From Sphingobium phenoxybenzoativorans (lineage in GTDB: Bacteria; Pseudomonadota; Alphaproteobacteria; Sphingomonadales; Sphingomonadaceae), in contig NZ_MINO01000002.1 in the NCBI RefSeq assembly GCF_001757355.1, positions 157,416-221,415 on the forward strand: a stretch of 64,000 nucleotides of DNA, read 5' to 3'. Positions 43,048 through 54,661 of this stretch are shown in pieces. The notes under the pieces are model-generated. The model had not been told where the DNA came from. It ran no database searches and saw nothing but the letters and a program-made list of their open reading frames with translations. How positions within the stretch are numbered: the first letter of the stretch is position 1; each line of letters opens with the position of its first letter. A program made the position numbers and the translations under genes.

Positions 43048-44616
43048 CTATATGATCTTGATGCCCTGAGCCTCCAGCCAGGCCCTCGCGGGTTCTAAGG
43101 CATCTGCATAAGACCGCCATTTCCCGACGGCATCGGCATTGATTGGACGGCGCACCTGTGCCGCGCTTGGCGTCGCCACCGCTGCTCTATTCTCATGGAA
43201 TGACAAGCAGGCTTCATCCCATTCCAGATGGCAATGGTCCAGCAGGCGGCGTGTCTGCCCCTTCTGGTCGGCGACCAGCGCCTCATAGGATAGTTGCAGC
43301 ACCCGATCAGGGTAGAGGCGTTCCCACATCGCCATCAGCCTGTCGAAGCGCATATAATATCGCGCCGTATCCATCAGATCATAGGAATAGGCGTAATAGG
43401 CGGACTGACTGGCGAACAGATTCTTGTAGTTGCTCCAGACAGTATCCATCGGATTGCGGCGCAGGCAGACGATCCGGGCATTTGGCAGAGCGCGCGCGAT
43501 ATGGCCGATGTAGAGAAAATTGGCGGGCAGCTTGTCCGTAAATCGCGCTACGCCCTTGGGCCTGTGATGGCCCGCCCGTTCCATATAGGCGTCACCGATC
43601 TCGGTGGGATTGACGCCGCCGCTCGCCAATATGGTTTCAGGATCGATAACGACGCGGGATGACGTGCCTGTCAGCCGCTTGACTGCGAGCGGCATGGCCT
43701 GAAGCTCGCCCGCCGATCCAACATCCCGGTGCGAAGACAGGATACGGTCGACCAGCGTGGTTCCGGTACGCGGCATGCCCACCACAAATATGGGGGCCGG
43801 GTCCGCATTGCCTCGCCCGGCCGCAAGCGAATGCGCGCGATCGGTAAACAGCGCTTCGACTGCATCGAATATCGCGGCATCCTGGCCGAAATCATACTGG
43901 ATCGCGCGTTTATGCGCGGCATTGGCGGCGGAAAGATGCTGAAAGGCATCCCCACTATTTCCGATATCTTCCAGTTCCTTCGCCAGCGCATAACGAATGC
44001 GCAGCGCATCGTCCGGCTTGCTGGCCTTGGCCAGCGCGCTTTGCAGTCTGGCCACATGATTTGCCAGCGCGGTCTGACGCGATAGAATGGCGAGTGCATA
44101 GTGGGCGCGCGCATCGCCGGGGTCTTTGGCCAGGATCGTTTCATAGTGCGCGCGCGCATCATCCACCCGGCCGGTAAAGCCGCTGGCCGCCGCGAGATTA
44201 TAGCGATAGTCCAGATTGCCCGGCTGAGCCTTTACCGCCGCCGCAAACGGCATGAGCGACCCCTCATGGTCCCCAAGCCGGGCCAGCACGCAACCGATAG
44301 TGTCGAGCGTCAGCGCGTCGCCAGGCGCCAATGTCATGGCCGCCCGCGCGGCGTTGGCGGCTTCCCCATCCCGCCGCAGCAGGATCAGCAGCCTTGCCAA
44401 CTGGGCCAGATGCTCCGCTTCCGGTCCCCGTTCTACGGCTGCCTCGATCAGCGGAACCGCCTTGGCGATCTGGCCCGCCTCAGCCGCCGCCATGCCCAGC
44501 AGGAAAAAGCCCGCCGGCTGTTCCGGGCTGGCAAGGGCAAGCGCCTTGGCGGCGGCAGCAGCGGCAGGCAGATCGCCACGCCGCAGAGCTGCTCTCGCCT
44601 GTGCTTCCAGCGTCAA
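43048..44616 (-). CDS. Second tetratricopeptide repeat-sulfotransferase protein
   Basis: A 522-residue protein with TPR-like repeats at about residues 1-230 and a C-terminal sulfotransferase domain. The PAPS loop is VGMPRTGTTL (279-288), followed by DRILSSH, and CLRRNPMDTVWSN supplies the second nucleotide contact. It has the same layout as the 601-residue protein at 10-12 kb, but with a shorter TPR part. It is convergent with the TonB receptor gene. No signal peptide is seen. Acceptor unknown. The repeat of receptor plus sulfotransferase in one window suggests a functional link. Confidence 0.88.
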   Translation of the reverse strand: MTLEAQARAALRRGDLPAAAAAAKALALASPEQPAGFFLLGMAAAEAGQIAKAVPLIEAAVERGPEAEHLAQLARLLILLRRDGEAANAARAAMTLAPGDALTLDTIGCVLARLGDHEGSLMPFAAAVKAQPGNLDYRYNLAAASGFTGRVDDARAHYETILAKDPGDARAHYALAILSRQTALANHVARLQSALAKASKPDDALRIRYALAKELEDIGNSGDAFQHLSAANAAHKRAIQYDFGQDAAIFDAVEALFTDRAHSLAAGRGNADPAPIFVVGMPRTGTTLVDRILSSHRDVGSAGELQAMPLAVKRLTGTSSRVVIDPETILASGGVNPTEIGDAYMERAGHHRPKGVARFTDKLPANFLYIGHIARALPNARIVCLRRNPMDTVWSNYKNLFASQSAYYAYSYDLMDTARYYMRFDRLMAMWERLYPDRVLQLSYEALVADQKGQTRRLLDHCHLEWDEACLSFHENRAAVATPSAAQVRRPINADAVGKWRSYADALEPARAWLEAQGIKII

Positions 44617-45136
44617 ATCATAACTCCCGTAAAAGCGTTCACGCGCGGATTAGACCAGATGGGACAGGGACCGGCTATCGGAAAAACTTCCAGGCATTGG
44701 GAGCCATGCGCCCGGCTAAACGGGTAATCCCGATATTCAGTGTCGAATATATCATGCCGTGTGGCCAAACCCTTTGTCCGTTCAATGGTCATCACTGCCC
44801 AAGCCGACCCCCGCGCATGAGAAATCACGCCTGACTGCACTGGCTGGTCCTAAAACATTCCTGCGGCGCAAGGACAGGCCGCCATATTACACGTGGCGGT
44901 TGATTGATGCCCAGTTCGCATCCTTATGCCGGGCTGATATCAGAGATGCAGGGATTGCTAAGATCTGCGTTAACGCCTCGGACTTCATAACAAAAATGGC
45001 GGTCGTCGATGCACTGCACCGCTGGGAAGGGGACGAGACATGGAGCGGTGCACATGTTCACTGACGGTGATCCTGCGTGGCTGGTAGCATTAACGCAATA
45101 GCTGACATGGTCTGACGCCTGCCTTATGAGGCAGAT
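44617..45136. other. 520-bp region without a supported gene
   Basis: Between the sulfotransferase gene and the small membrane protein. A 101-codon open frame (44759-45064, + strand) is present but has no recognisable family, no good ribosome site and mixed codon use, so I do not call it. Base composition is lower in GC than the flanks. The sulfotransferase promoter should lie at its left end; nothing else is evident until the hairpin at 45119. Confidence 0.5.
45119..45134 (+). promoter_or_regulatory. Small hairpin covering the ribosome site of the orphan membrane protein
   Basis: CTGCCT-TATG-AGGCAG is a 6-bp perfect stem whose right arm is the likely ribosome binding site (GAGGCAG), ending two bases before the ATG at 45137. 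In the transcript it could hide the start site. The stem is short, so the effect may be small. Confidence 0.4.
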
Positions 45137-45475
45137 ATGGCTATCGATTTTTGCACCGTCTCTACAAACGCTTGGCTTTTAATCGATGCAACGGCGGCCA
45201 TCACAGGCTGCGTAGTAGGATATTTGGCCTATGTCTTGATAAAACGGGCAGTGCGCGATCCGCTTTCGCTTTCGGTGCCGAACTTTTTGGGTGGATGTCT
45301 GTTTCCAACAATTGTGGCAGGCATCGCTAGCTACGCGGTCTATCTCAGTGTGCCCGCCGATCCATGTAGTGGGGCGTTTACGGACGATGGGCAGTTTATC
45401 CCCCCGATCATTTTCGTGATCATCGGCCTCAGCGGTGTAACATCCTTTTGGATAGCCGCTTGGCGAAAGCTGTAG
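45137..45475 (+). CDS. Small hypothetical membrane protein, three predicted helices
   Basis: A 112-residue protein I do not recognise. Hydrophobic segments lie at about 12-36 (LLIDATAAITGCVVGYLAYVL), 52-70 and 88-108. The N-terminus before the first helix is short, and the connecting loops carry KRAVRD and a short acidic stretch with Cys (DPCSGAF). The frame is complete with a plausible GAGGCAG site. Its codons are more AT-rich than those of neighbouring genes and it has no partner on its strand, consistent with a recently acquired orphan next to tRNA-Lys. Confidence 0.55.
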   Translation: MAIDFCTVSTNAWLLIDATAAITGCVVGYLAYVLIKRAVRDPLSLSVPNFLGGCLFPTIVAGIASYAVYLSVPADPCSGAFTDDGQFIPPIIFVIIGLSGVTSFWIAAWRKL

Positions 45476-45593
45476 CCCTTAGCCGCTGTTATAAGCAGGT
45501 TGAGCGGCTAGAAATACGCCAGAAAGCAAATCGTAAGCGGCTTTTGGAGCTGGCCCCGCGCGGGATGAATTACTGTATTTACTAAGGAAATTT

Positions 45594-45669
<76 letters not shown>

Positions 45670-45792
45670 AACGTGGCTGCCAGGGCCGCGTGCCGGGCTG
45701 GTTTTCCCGGTGAGGCGCGGCGGTTAGCATGATCTTCCGCCTTTGCAAACATCAAATGCGGAAGGCTGGCCGATTTTTCGTGGCGCCGCGCA

Positions 45793-46899
45793 TCAGGTCC
45801 AACTGCCGGGGGACTTTTTGTCCCGGTCTATGGCCATGATGATGCCAATGCACAGCATCACCGTGAGCATTGATGACCCGCCATAGGACATGAAGGGCAG
45901 GGGAATGCCGACGACCGGGGCAAGGCCCATGACCATCAACGTATTGATCGCGACGTAGAAGAATATGGTGGTGGTGAGTCCGGCGGCGGCAAGCCGGGAG
46001 AATTTGTCCTGGGTTCTGAGCGCTACCCTGATGCCCCAGCGGAACAGCAGCCCGAACGCCACGATCAGGGCGATGCCGCCCACCAATCCCCACTCCTCCG
46101 CCATCGTTGCGAATACGAAGTCGGTGTGTCCTTCCGGCAGATAGTCGAGGTGGCTTTGCGTGCCGTTGAGGAAGCCCTTGCCGAAAATACCGCCGGAGCC
46201 GATGGCGATCTTCGACTGGCTGATATGATATCCCGCGCCAAGCGGATCGCTTTCGGGATCGAGGAAGATGAGTACCCGTTTCTGCTGATAGTCATGCAGG
46301 AAGCTGAAGGCGACCGGGATCGCGGCGGCGACCGCCAGGCCGGACCCGATGAACAGGCGCAGCGGCAAGCCGGCAAGAAACATCACGGTAACGCCTCCGG
46401 CCACGATCATGGTGGATGTGCCAAGGTCTGGCTGGATAAGCACCAGAACGGCGGGAAAGCCGATCAGGGTAAGCGCGGGCCATATGGCGGCCCAACGCCG
46501 CAATTCTCCCACCGGAAGCCGCGCATAAAATTGGGCAACGGCCAGCACGATCATCGGCTTCATGAATTCCGACGGCTGCAATTGCATAAAGCCCAGATTT
46601 ATCCACCGCTGACTGCCGCCGGCAACGCCGCCGATCAGTTCCACAAGCACCAGAGCGATAAGAACACAGGCATAGCCGGGAAGCGCGATTTTCGAGAAAA
46701 GGGAAACCGGCAGGCGGGACAGGGTGAGCGCCATGGCCAGGAATATGCAGAAGCGAGCGCCCTGGTTTATCGCCCAGGGCGTAAGGCTCCCCCCAGCAGC
46801 GCTGTAGAGCACCACTGTTCCAAAGCTGGCGATGCAGGTGAGCAGGATGAGCAGCCGCCATGGCAGGCTGGCTATGGGGGCGGGGACCAGGCTGCTCAT
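45793..46899 (-). CDS. rodA: Rod shape-determining protein RodA (SEDS peptidoglycan polymerase)
   Basis: A 368-residue polytopic membrane protein of the FtsW/RodA/SpoVE family, which polymerises lipid II for side-wall growth together with PBP2. Ten or so helices are visible, with family segments GSQRWINLGFMQLQPSEFMKP and the late PLPFMSYGGSSMLTVM. The usual Asp is within LIQPDLGTS. Its ATG overlaps the mrdA stop by four bases. It is the last gene of the mreB-mreC-mreD-mrdA-rodA block. Confidence 0.97.
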   Translation of the reverse strand: MSSLVPAPIASLPWRLLILLTCIASFGTVVLYSAAGGSLTPWAINQGARFCIFLAMALTLSRLPVSLFSKIALPGYACVLIALVLVELIGGVAGGSQRWINLGFMQLQPSEFMKPMIVLAVAQFYARLPVGELRRWAAIWPALTLIGFPAVLVLIQPDLGTSTMIVAGGVTVMFLAGLPLRLFIGSGLAVAAAIPVAFSFLHDYQQKRVLIFLDPESDPLGAGYHISQSKIAIGSGGIFGKGFLNGTQSHLDYLPEGHTDFVFATMAEEWGLVGGIALIVAFGLLFRWGIRVALRTQDKFSRLAAAGLTTTIFFYVAINTLMVMGLAPVVGIPLPFMSYGGSSMLTVMLCIGIIMAIDRDKKSPGSWT

Positions 46900-48944
46900 T
46901 CGGGCACATCCCCGTCATGCGCGGCGTTGGAAGGGGGTTGGGCCGCATCCTCGGCCGCGTTCGCCACATTCGCCGCATTGGCGTCCGTCGGCGGCGCGGC
47001 ATCGCCTGGCACGGCGGCCAGACCCTTGGCCCGGCGATATTCGGCCATCTGCGCCGCCAGCCGGGTGGCCGGTGGACCGCCCCAGTCCTTCTCATATTTT
47101 TCCAGCCGTTCCACCGCTTTGGCTGGATCGAACAGATAGCTGATGACATCGGCCGATATCATTGGCGCGTCCTGTATCCGGCTGACATGGCCGCCATGCT
47201 CGATGATCGTGCCGACGGCGTAGCGGGGATTGTCATAGGGCGCGAATCCCTGAAACAGCGCATGGTCGCGCAGCTTGAATGGCAGGGAGGCATTGCCTCG
47301 CACGCCGCCTGCGCGTTCCGCCATCGTGATGCGCCGCACCTGCGCCGTGCCGGTTTTGCCCGCCATCAGCACGTCAGGCACCGGAAGGCGGGCGGCGCCC
47401 CCGGTGCCGCCACCGTTCACGACCGCGCTCATGGCGTTGTGGATGACCGAAAGATGCTCCTGCGACACGCCCAGAGCCTTGGGAGGCTGGCGGTTCGCCT
47501 TGTACATCAATTGCGGCATCAACTCCTTGCCCGAAGCGATGCGCGAGGCCATGACGGCAAGCTGGGTCGGGTTAATGAGCATATAGCCTTGCCCGATTGT
47601 GGCGTTTACCGTGTCGTAAATCTGCCAATCCTGCTGATATTTGCGCAGTTTCCATGCCGGGTCGGGTACGGTGCCATAGCTTTGACTGGGATAGGGCAGG
47701 GGGAATTTCTGGCCCATGCCCAGCCGCCGGGCCATATCGGCGATCACCTGCATGCCCATCCGTTGCGCCATCACATAGAAATAGATGTCGCAGCTTTGCG
47801 CGATCCCTCGATGCATGTTGACGGCGCCATGGCCGCGACGGCTCCAGCAGTGGAACAGGGCATTGCCGACGCGGATGGCTCCGGAGCAATTCACCGTTTC
47901 CTCCGGGCGCAGGCCAGCCTCCAGAAAGGCCAGGGCAGCCATTGGCTTGACGGTCGAACCGGGGGGATAGAGGCCCTTGAGCGTCTTGTTGCGCAGGGGC
48001 ACATGATCATCCTGCGACAACATATCCCATTCCGCGTGGGAAATGCCGTCCGAGAAGCTGTTCGGATCGTAGCTGGGCATCGATGCCATCGCCAGCAGGT
48101 CCCCGCTGTGACAATCGATGACCACCACTGACCCAGATTGCGTGCCAAGGCGCCGGCCGGCATATTCCTGCAATCCCGCGTCGATGGTCATGCGGATCGT
48201 CTTGCCCGGCGTGTCGGGACGCGTGGTCAATTCCCGTACGATCTTGCCGCGAGCGGTGACTTCCACCCGCTTTGCGCCCGGTTTCCCGGTCAGTTCGCGT
48301 TCCAGGCTGCTTTCCAGGCCGTCCTTTCCGATCTTGAATCCCGGCGTGATCAGAAGGGGGTCGCGCCGCGTCTCATAATCCTTGGCCGACGCCGTGCCGA
48401 CATAGCCGATGAGATGGCCAACGGCGGCCCCGGCCGGATAATGCCGGGAAAAACCCTGAGCGGGCGCGACGCCGGGCAAATCGGGCAGGCGGACGCTGAC
48501 AGCGGCATATTGTTCGTAATCGAGATTGGCGGCGACCTCCACCGGCTGGAAACCGGCCGCCTTTTCCAGATCCTCATGGATGCGTTCGACCTCATCCGGC
48601 TGGATGGCCAGAATCCGCGCGAGGCTGGCGATGGTCGCATCCTTGTCCCGCAACCGGTCAGGAATGATGTCGACGCGGAAATCGGTGCGGTTGTTGGCGA
48701 GCGGGCGGCCGTGACGATCAACGATCCATCCGCGCCGGGGCGGGATGAGGGTCAGGTTGACGCGGTTGCTTTCGGAAAGAAGTTGATATTTCTCATTTTC
48801 CGCGACGCTGATCCAGGCCATCCGCCCGGCCAGAAGCAGGCCGACGCCCCCCTGTATGCCGCCCAGAACCATGGCGCGGCGCGTGAAGGAGAAGGACTGG
48901 CTTGCCTGGGTAACGATCTTGCCGCTGGACTTGCCGAATTTCAT
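46896..48944 (-). CDS. mrdA: Penicillin-binding protein 2 (elongation transpeptidase)
   Basis: A 682-residue class B PBP that crosslinks peptidoglycan in the elongasome. One N-terminal membrane helix (about 22-46) is followed by the dimerisation/pedestal domain with RRGWIVDRHGRPLANN, and then the transpeptidase domain with STVK (Ser330 nucleophile, Lys333), SCD and AGKTGTAQV (KTG box). A low-complexity Ala/Asn tail (DANAANVANAAEDAA) extends the C-terminus beyond the E. coli protein. The start overlaps mreD by four bases. Confidence 0.97.
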   Translation of the reverse strand: MKFGKSSGKIVTQASQSFSFTRRAMVLGGIQGGVGLLLAGRMAWISVAENEKYQLLSESNRVNLTLIPPRRGWIVDRHGRPLANNRTDFRVDIIPDRLRDKDATIASLARILAIQPDEVERIHEDLEKAAGFQPVEVAANLDYEQYAAVSVRLPDLPGVAPAQGFSRHYPAGAAVGHLIGYVGTASAKDYETRRDPLLITPGFKIGKDGLESSLERELTGKPGAKRVEVTARGKIVRELTTRPDTPGKTIRMTIDAGLQEYAGRRLGTQSGSVVVIDCHSGDLLAMASMPSYDPNSFSDGISHAEWDMLSQDDHVPLRNKTLKGLYPPGSTVKPMAALAFLEAGLRPEETVNCSGAIRVGNALFHCWSRRGHGAVNMHRGIAQSCDIYFYVMAQRMGMQVIADMARRLGMGQKFPLPYPSQSYGTVPDPAWKLRKYQQDWQIYDTVNATIGQGYMLINPTQLAVMASRIASGKELMPQLMYKANRQPPKALGVSQEHLSVIHNAMSAVVNGGGTGGAARLPVPDVLMAGKTGTAQVRRITMAERAGGVRGNASLPFKLRDHALFQGFAPYDNPRYAVGTIIEHGGHVSRIQDAPMISADVISYLFDPAKAVERLEKYEKDWGGPPATRLAAQMAEYRRAKGLAAVPGDAAPPTDANAANVANAAEDAAQPPSNAAHDGDVPE

Positions 48945-49453
48945 GCCATGATGCGCCAGCGATCAAGCCACGCACACTGACGCGCGACGAACGGGTAAAG
49001 CAGTACGGACCACAGAATCTGCGGCGCAATCAGCATCATCGTTCCCCCGCCGCCGGTAAGGCGCGCGAACAAGAGACCCCCTGAAAGGCAGAAGATAATC
49101 GCAGCGGCGGCGATAAGCCAGTCCTGCCAATAATCCCTCCAGTAGAGTTGCCGCTCCGTGGAATCGATACCGATCAGGGTGATCGTCCACAGGAACATGG
49201 CGCTGCCCAGCGGCTGGCCGCTCATCACGTCATCGAACAGGCCGAGGGGCAGGGCGATCCACGCCTGCCACAGCTCCGGCCGCAACAGCCGCCACGATAG
49301 GAGCAGCAGCAGACCGAACGGCGGCATGACCGGCGAGGACACCACGACGGGCAAAGCCGTCGCCATAGAGCCAAGCATGACCGTAATCACCGGCGTTCCC
49401 TCCAGCCGGAAGCGGGAGGGGTGATTGCCGAGTTTCGGGCCTTGCGGGATCAT
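48941..49453 (-). CDS. mreD: Rod shape-determining protein MreD
   Basis: A 170-residue inner membrane protein with about five helices and the family pattern LLLLLSWRLLRPEL and LPLGLFDDVMSGQPLGSAMFLW. It links MreC with the RodA-PBP2 synthase. The ATG at 49453 overlaps the mreC stop (ATGA), and the stop overlaps the mrdA start. The 24 residues before the first helix are polar, so a later start such as the Met at residue 26 cannot be fully excluded. Confidence 0.93.
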   Translation of the reverse strand: MIPQGPKLGNHPSRFRLEGTPVITVMLGSMATALPVVVSSPVMPPFGLLLLLSWRLLRPELWQAWIALPLGLFDDVMSGQPLGSAMFLWTITLIGIDSTERQLYWRDYWQDWLIAAAAIIFCLSGGLLFARLTGGGGTMMLIAPQILWSVLLYPFVARQCAWLDRWRIMA

Positions 49454-50439
49454 TGCGCCACGCTCACGGCGTTGTCCGCGGACGTGGCGGGCGCGGTATT
49501 GGCCGAGTTTGGAGCGGTCGCCGGAGGAAGTGCGACAGGAGCGGCAGGTTGCCGGCCCGTGCTTTGCTGCTTGCTCGTGCCCGGCGATCTGGCCAGGCTT
49601 TCCTCGAACGGGCGCTGCACCATCACCATCTCGACGCGCGCCGGGCTGGCAAGCGGCACCGCAACGGCGTCATCCCCGGCGATCCGCACCACGATCGCCA
49701 CTGGAATGTTCGGCTGGTACAGGCCGCCGGTTCCGGAAGTGACCAATATGTCGCCGGGCTTGAACGGGTTGCGCCCCGCGCTCAGGGATTTGATCTGCAG
49801 CGATCCGTCATCCGCGCCGGTGGATATGCCCGCGATATTGTCGGTCGAACGACGGACGGGCACGACATTGCTGCTGTCGGTAAGAAGCAGAACATCGGAC
49901 GTGTTGGGACCGGCCGTATAGATGCGGCCGATGAGCCCTTCCGGCGCACGCACGGGCATGCCGGGATAGGCCCCTTGCGACCGGCCTGCGTTAAGACGCG
50001 CCAGCCGCCGTGTGCTGGACGACGAGGAACTGATCAGGCGAGCGGTCGCCACTTCATCCTTTTCCTCCTCCACCAGTTTGAGCAGCTTCTTGAGCCGGAC
50101 ATTCTCCTGCTCAATGGCGGCCGCTTCGATCAGGCGGGTGCGGTTTATGTCCACCTGGCGGCGCAGGGACACATTCTGTGAGCCTGCCCGGTAAAAGGCG
50201 GCGATCCGTTCGTCGACGGTGCCGATTCCGCTGACAAGTTCCTTAAGGCCAGAAGACGCCGGGCGCGTGATTTCCGCGCCAGCGGATCGGATCGCGGCGA
50301 AACCGGTCGGGTCGAACATGGCTATGATGATCAGCAGCAGGCCGGCCAGCGCTCCGGTGACGGCAACGACATAGCTTGCAAAGAGGCTATATTGCGCCTT
50401 CCGGTTCTGGCCGGGGCGCCGGCTGGGCGGCCGCGCCAT
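49450..50439 (-). CDS. mreC: Rod shape-determining protein MreC
   Basis: A 329-residue bitopic protein: one membrane helix (about 20-44), a coiled coil (about 80-125, including ENVRLKKLLKLVEEEKDE) and the beta-rich MreC core with GLIGRIYTAGPNTSDVLLLTD. It bridges the MreB cytoskeleton to PBP2 in the periplasm. A Pro/Ala/Thr-rich tail of about 50 residues (GTSKQQSTGRQPAAPVALPPAT) follows the core. The gene starts 19 bp after mreB. Confidence 0.96.
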   Translation of the reverse strand: MARPPSRRPGQNRKAQYSLFASYVVAVTGALAGLLLIIIAMFDPTGFAAIRSAGAEITRPASSGLKELVSGIGTVDERIAAFYRAGSQNVSLRRQVDINRTRLIEAAAIEQENVRLKKLLKLVEEEKDEVATARLISSSSSSTRRLARLNAGRSQGAYPGMPVRAPEGLIGRIYTAGPNTSDVLLLTDSSNVVPVRRSTDNIAGISTGADDGSLQIKSLSAGRNPFKPGDILVTSGTGGLYQPNIPVAIVVRIAGDDAVAVPLASPARVEMVMVQRPFEESLARSPGTSKQQSTGRQPAAPVALPPATAPNSANTAPATSADNAVSVAQ

Positions 50440-50458
50440 CTTTTATCCCCTTTTACGC

Positions 50459-53447
<2,989 letters not shown>

Positions 53448-53465
53448 TCCGAAGGCGGGGCTTTC

Positions 53466-54098
53466 CTACCGTCCCGCTTCCGTTGCCATCCGCACCGCCA
53501 GTCCACCCAGCACGGTCGCCATCAGCCAGCGCTGAATGGTCGCCCAGCTTGGACGCTGCACGAGCAGGGTGGCGATGGAGCCTGCCGTCATGGCGATCAG
53601 GGCATTGACCGCGACGCTGATCGCGATTTGCGTGCCGCCCAGAATGAGTGACTGGCCAAGAACATGGCCGCGCGCGGGATCTATAAACTGAGGCAGCAGC
53701 GACAGGTAGATTACCGCGACCTTGGGATTGAGCAGGTTGGTCATGAAGCCCATGACGAACAGCCGTCGCGGGGAATCCGGCGGAAGATCGCGGACCTGGA
53801 AGGGTGACCGGCCGCCGGGCCGGATTGCCTGCCATGCCAGCCAGAGCAGGTACAGCGCCCCAGCGAAGCGAAGCGCATCATAGGCGAACGGCACCGCCAT
53901 CAGCAGCGCGGTGATGCCAAGAGCGGCGCAGAGCATGTAAAACAGGAAGCCTGCCGCCACGCCGCCAAGCGAGATCAGGCCAGCGCGCCGCCCCTGACAG
54001 ATGGATCGCGAAATGAGGTAGAGCATGTTCGGGCCGGGCGTCAGCACCATGCCCAGCGCGATCAGGGCGAAGGCGGCGAGATTGGCGAGCGTCGGCAT
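53466..54098 (-). CDS. LysE/RhtB family amino acid exporter
   Basis: A 210-residue inner membrane exporter with about six helices. The family signature GMVLTPGPNMLYLISRSICQGRRAGL lies at about residues 15-40, and FMTNLLNPKVAVIYLSLLPQFID at about 110-135. Substrates in the family are amino acids such as homoserine, threonine or lysine; the one here is not known. The ATG at 54098 has AGGGGG upstream; the longer frame adds a polar leader. Convergent with mutL, 18 bp from it. Confidence 0.9.
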   Translation of the reverse strand: MPTLANLAAFALIALGMVLTPGPNMLYLISRSICQGRRAGLISLGGVAAGFLFYMLCAALGITALLMAVPFAYDALRFAGALYLLWLAWQAIRPGGRSPFQVRDLPPDSPRRLFVMGFMTNLLNPKVAVIYLSLLPQFIDPARGHVLGQSLILGGTQIAISVAVNALIAMTAGSIATLLVQRPSWATIQRWLMATVLGGLAVRMATEAGR

Positions 54099-54183
54099 GG
54101 CGGTCCCCCTATGGTCGGCGGTTCCATGGGGGATAGCGGGGTGGTTAATCAAGACATGTTTTGCCGGGGTAGGGAAAGTCCGC

Positions 54184-54651
54184 CTATGCTGGATCGTCTG
54201 GCCGGGTGCGGATGATCAGGATCGCGATCATGGTCATTACCGGCGCATCATCCTGATTGATGACTGTCGTGAGCACGCGGACGACGCCCCGGTCGGGCTT
54301 GCTGCGGGACGGGATTTTTTCCAGCACTTCCGATTCGCAGCGCAATATGTCGCCGGGATAGACGGGGCGCAGCCAGCGAAGCTCGTCGATCCCTATCGCT
54401 CCCAGGCTGGATTCCTGAACGCCGGGCCTTTCCTGCATGCGGGCGACGGTCATCGCCATCATCATGGAACCTGTGTGCCACCCGCTCGCCGCCAGCCTGC
54501 GGAAATGGGTGGGGGCGGCGCCCTCGTCGGACAGGTGAAAGGGTTGGGCGTCATATTTCGACGCGAAGCCGATCACTTCTTCGCGCGTCACCTCATAACG
54601 GCCGAAACTGTCCTTCGCGCCGACCTCAATATCTTCAAACCATGCTGTCAT
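54184..54651 (-). CDS. MaoC family (R)-specific enoyl-CoA hydratase-like protein
   Basis: A 155-residue single hot-dog domain protein. The hydratase motif FASKYDAQPFHLSDEGA (with the catalytic Asp and His) followed by ASGWHTGSMMMAM and RWLRPVYPGDILRCESEV is typical of MaoC dehydratases that hydrate enoyl-CoA thioesters. Which pathway it serves is unclear, as the neighbours are a phosphodiesterase and an exporter. The frame extends 67 codons upstream into the phosphodiesterase gene; the ATG at 54651 matches the family start (MTAWFEDIEVG). It starts 10 bp after the upstream gene ends. Confidence 0.88.
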   Translation of the reverse strand: MTAWFEDIEVGAKDSFGRYEVTREEVIGFASKYDAQPFHLSDEGAAPTHFRRLAASGWHTGSMMMAMTVARMQERPGVQESSLGAIGIDELRWLRPVYPGDILRCESEVLEKIPSRSKPDRGVVRVLTTVINQDDAPVMTMIAILIIRTRPDDPA

Positions 54652-54661
54652 GACCGATCGA

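Noticed and set aside
44759..45064. 101-codon open frame near the tRNA-Lys islet
   Set aside because: No ribosome site, no recognisable domain and no hydrophobic or repeat pattern that would support it.
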